Of a stretch of 64,000 nucleotides of DNA, positions 61,374 through 64,000 are shown piece by piece; position 1 is the stretch's first letter; every line of letters starts with the position of its first letter. This DNA is from Tubulanus polymorphus (lineage: Eukaryota; Nemertea; Palaeonemertea; Tubulaniformes; Tubulanidae). The stretch is taken from positions 3,520,001 through 3,584,000 of the forward strand of contig NC_134036.1 of NCBI RefSeq assembly GCF_964204645.1. The letters are read 5' to 3'. The notes under the pieces are model-generated. The model had not been told where the DNA came from. It saw only the letters and a program-made list of their open reading frames with translations, and searched no databases. The position numbers and the translations under genes are program-made.

Positions 61374-62490
61374 AAAAAAAAAACATTGCGGTAAAAAGAC
61401 ATTTTTACCCACCTCACCAGAATCAACCATTTTGACAGTAGTCGTTCGTTCTCTCAATTCTGAATAACTTTTATATCATTAATCAATTAGATCTCTCGCA
61501 ACCTCGCGCTATTCCTATGTATTACTTTAATAGGCATTCACTACTCAAAATCATTGTTTAATGACTGGAAAGTGACTGGGAAATGTGCCGCAAACAAGAC
61601 AATCGTAGGTTCATTGCCAAAACCAGACCATACTATTCAGGTTATCCAACATCCATATCGCGATTCATTTAAGTTCTTTCGTGAAAAGAAACAACTTGGA
61701 GGAAAATTTGGTCGATACAAACCGATAAACCACGTAATCCGAGAAATTTATGAGCAGAAAGATTTTAGCAGAAACAACATTGAATATTGAAAATAATCCA
61801 CGAATGGCTTATAATAATCCAGGTGAAGTCGTCCGTCCGTGCTATTCGGTAAAGGAATGAATAATTCCGTACGTTGCGAAAAGAACTAACTGAGCTTCGA
61901 GTAGAAGAGAAAAGAGCAGTTTCTTTTTACGAAAAAACGCCTCGGTAATCTTAACCGAAACGAGTAATCCATCTATAGACGCGTTTGCATACACACAAGG
62001 AAACTATCCTGCGGCACGGTGATCAAAGTCGTCCACTTGAAATACGAGACCGACACGAAAAAAAGGAGAACACTTTCGGGGTTAGGTACGTTTCTTAATA
62101 CTTTCTAAGTAGATGGCTGTTACTTTAATGAACTGACTGTCTATAATGCCTCTCTCGTGAGCGCATAATGTATAGATACACATATACCTACACTTACTGC
62201 CGGCGAATATACGGGGTCTAACTAGATTTATACGTATTCTAGCGCAGTAAACGTGTATTTATAAATCTTCTCGATGCCGATTAGAGAAAAGAGTTATTTC
62301 TTCTATGCTTTTCTTAACACCAGTAAGCGGCTACAATCTAGATAGGCGAACACGTCATGTATATATACATTTATCTTAGTTCCTGCCTCGTTGATTAATG
62401 ACTACTAATTAGCAATGGATTTAAAGGCCAGAGGCTAATGTAGTACATAGTACTAGCACAAGGGTGGATAGCTTTGGAGTGCTTTAAGGC
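61374..62490. other. No gene seen
   Basis: No coding frame with family resemblance was found. It may contain the CORO2 promoter. Confidence 0.35.
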
Positions 62491-62788
62491 CATGGGCCCG
62501 CTTCCCTGGTCGACGCTTAAGTCCAAAACGGTCTATAATCCTAGGGAAGGGTTGGTTGCACATTCGTGACTTGAGTCCGAAAGTGGTCATAAAATCGTAA
62601 GACGGGTCTTAAGTTGTTAGGTTGGCTACAGAACAAAGTTTGTCTAAGACTAGTCTTAAGTCTAAGCGTGACTATGCAACTGGCCCGTGAAGCTAGTCTT
62701 GAGTTTTTGGAATGGCTATGCAACTACGAAGGTCTTAGACCGGTATTAAATCTTAGCTATGACCATAAAACCAGCCTCTGCAACCAGG
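62491..62788. mobile_element. Nested or tandem GGGCCnGTTGC-type elements
   Basis: At least two copies of the family seen at 57858 lie here, with gactatgcaactggcccgtg marking an internal boundary and repeated gtcttaagtc/gtcttgagt words. Confidence 0.45.
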
Positions 62789-64000
62789 TAAACACTTTTA
62801 GAGCATGGCGGTCAGATTATATTCAAAATCTATATATATCATTATTTGCTCCTCTGGTTATGAGCTAAGGAAACTTTCTCCGCGAAGTCTTTTTCAATCA
62901 TTAAGGACATCAGCGATCAGGACCGAGGAATTTATTCTTGAGAAAAATTCAAAATCAATCTACCTTTTTAATGAATGGGAAGCCGGTCATTCATGTAACG
63001 CACACAATGGATCCATAGTCCGTCGCAATGTCAACTTTCACACGATCAAACTACAGTTTTATTTCCACGCCGATTCAAAAGGCGAAAAGGCGGAGAGAAA
63101 CTTATACGCTTGTTTGGATTGAATAGCGAAAAACATTGATATCCGTGAATGTGACACTAAAAAAACCAACCAGTGTAAACACGATTATTACATTCGATGA
63201 ATACCCTGAAACGTCACAAAGACAACGTAAGATTTTATTACTGCACGCATATACAGATAGGTAGTAAAAAGATCAAGTGCCTTTTTAGGATATTCAAATT
63301 GGTCGTTGATCTAGATAGAGCGTCTACGTGCAGGCCTACATAGTAAAAAATGTTTTATTAAAAACAATTGCTCATCTATGAGAAGGTTCAGTAAGGACCC
63401 AGTTGCTAAGTTCTGAGTTAGATTTGAATACAAATAGTGAATCAGCCCCTTTGGAGCTGTGAGTGGAGCATCATCATCGTGGAACGAATCGTTACAGCCT
63501 ATACATAGTAGTTTTGGTCGTTAGGATGTCTTTACCTTGACAAAAGTGAAAAGTCCATGTGCTGGGGTTTGAATAAAGGTATCAAATGAAAGGAAAGAAA
63601 TTCCGGAGACTGTTAACAATAAACGTGGCTATAGTTCCAGGGCAGACCAGACATGTAGAGCCGAACCTGTCTATAATCAATGTACAATCAACCTTAAAAG
63701 AACTATTTGTCACACCAGCCCTTGTCACATAAAAGGGAAATATTTGCCAAGATATATTTTGGCCTCATTCATTCAAAAATATATCAGACGCCAGACTGTC
63801 ATATATAGATCACCAATTTTACTGCCACGATCTAGGGTCACATATTCATGTGTCGTATTCGTATCTAAACGACAACATGCTATTTTGCTGGAAAAATTGA
63901 TCCGTTATGGTATTATGCGAGTCGTATTGTAGCCTGGATATTAATGTGTACGTAAGCGCAGCATTAACATTGACTTCATTTCGTGTTACAGCGCAGCTTC
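62789..64000. other. No gene seen
   Basis: Open frames here (for example 62805-63122) are composition-driven, without family resemblance. The window ends without a further gene. Confidence 0.4.

Overview
The window is nuclear DNA from an animal, most likely a lophotrochozoan such as a mollusc, brachiopod or annelid. It has spliced genes with GT-AG introns, a histone mRNA that ends in a stem-loop, microRNA hairpins with protostome-type miR-92 sequences, and many small invertebrate-type transposons. The species cannot be named from the sequence alone.

Layout. 1-6360: no recognisable gene, only SINE-like fragments, one MITE and a long AT microsatellite. 6381-9181: a complete, apparently intact DNA transposon with a 579-residue transposase, 15-bp terminal inverted repeats and TTAA at both ends. 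11229-11801: an intronless histone H1 gene with the 3' stem-loop of replication-dependent histone mRNAs. 13509-30868 (+): a 23-exon gene for Golgi alpha-mannosidase II (1168 residues), whose 7-kb first intron holds several tandem repeats, including an 18-unit ~60-bp minisatellite. 34045-43118 (-): five miR-92 hairpins, four within 1 kb and one 8 kb upstream of them. 47522-60333 (-): a 15-exon coronin-2 gene. Its beta-propeller and C-terminal coiled coil are ordinary, but the linker between them is about 730 residues long. 60334-64000: 5' flank of the coronin gene, with repeats.

The two large protein genes are convergent, and the miR-92 group lies between them on the coronin strand. The genes do not form one pathway: they serve chromatin (H1), N-glycan maturation in the Golgi (MAN2A), post-transcriptional regulation (miR-92) and actin (coronin). 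The least ordinary features are the enlarged coronin linker with its recurring P-E-F-L-R-like motif, the five-copy miR-92 group, the TTAA transposon sitting in the centre of a palindrome, and a perfect 105-bp hairpin with hammerhead-like cores in a MAN2A intron.

Exon boundaries were worked out by hand from splice sites, reading phase and family resemblance. No alignment or search was run.
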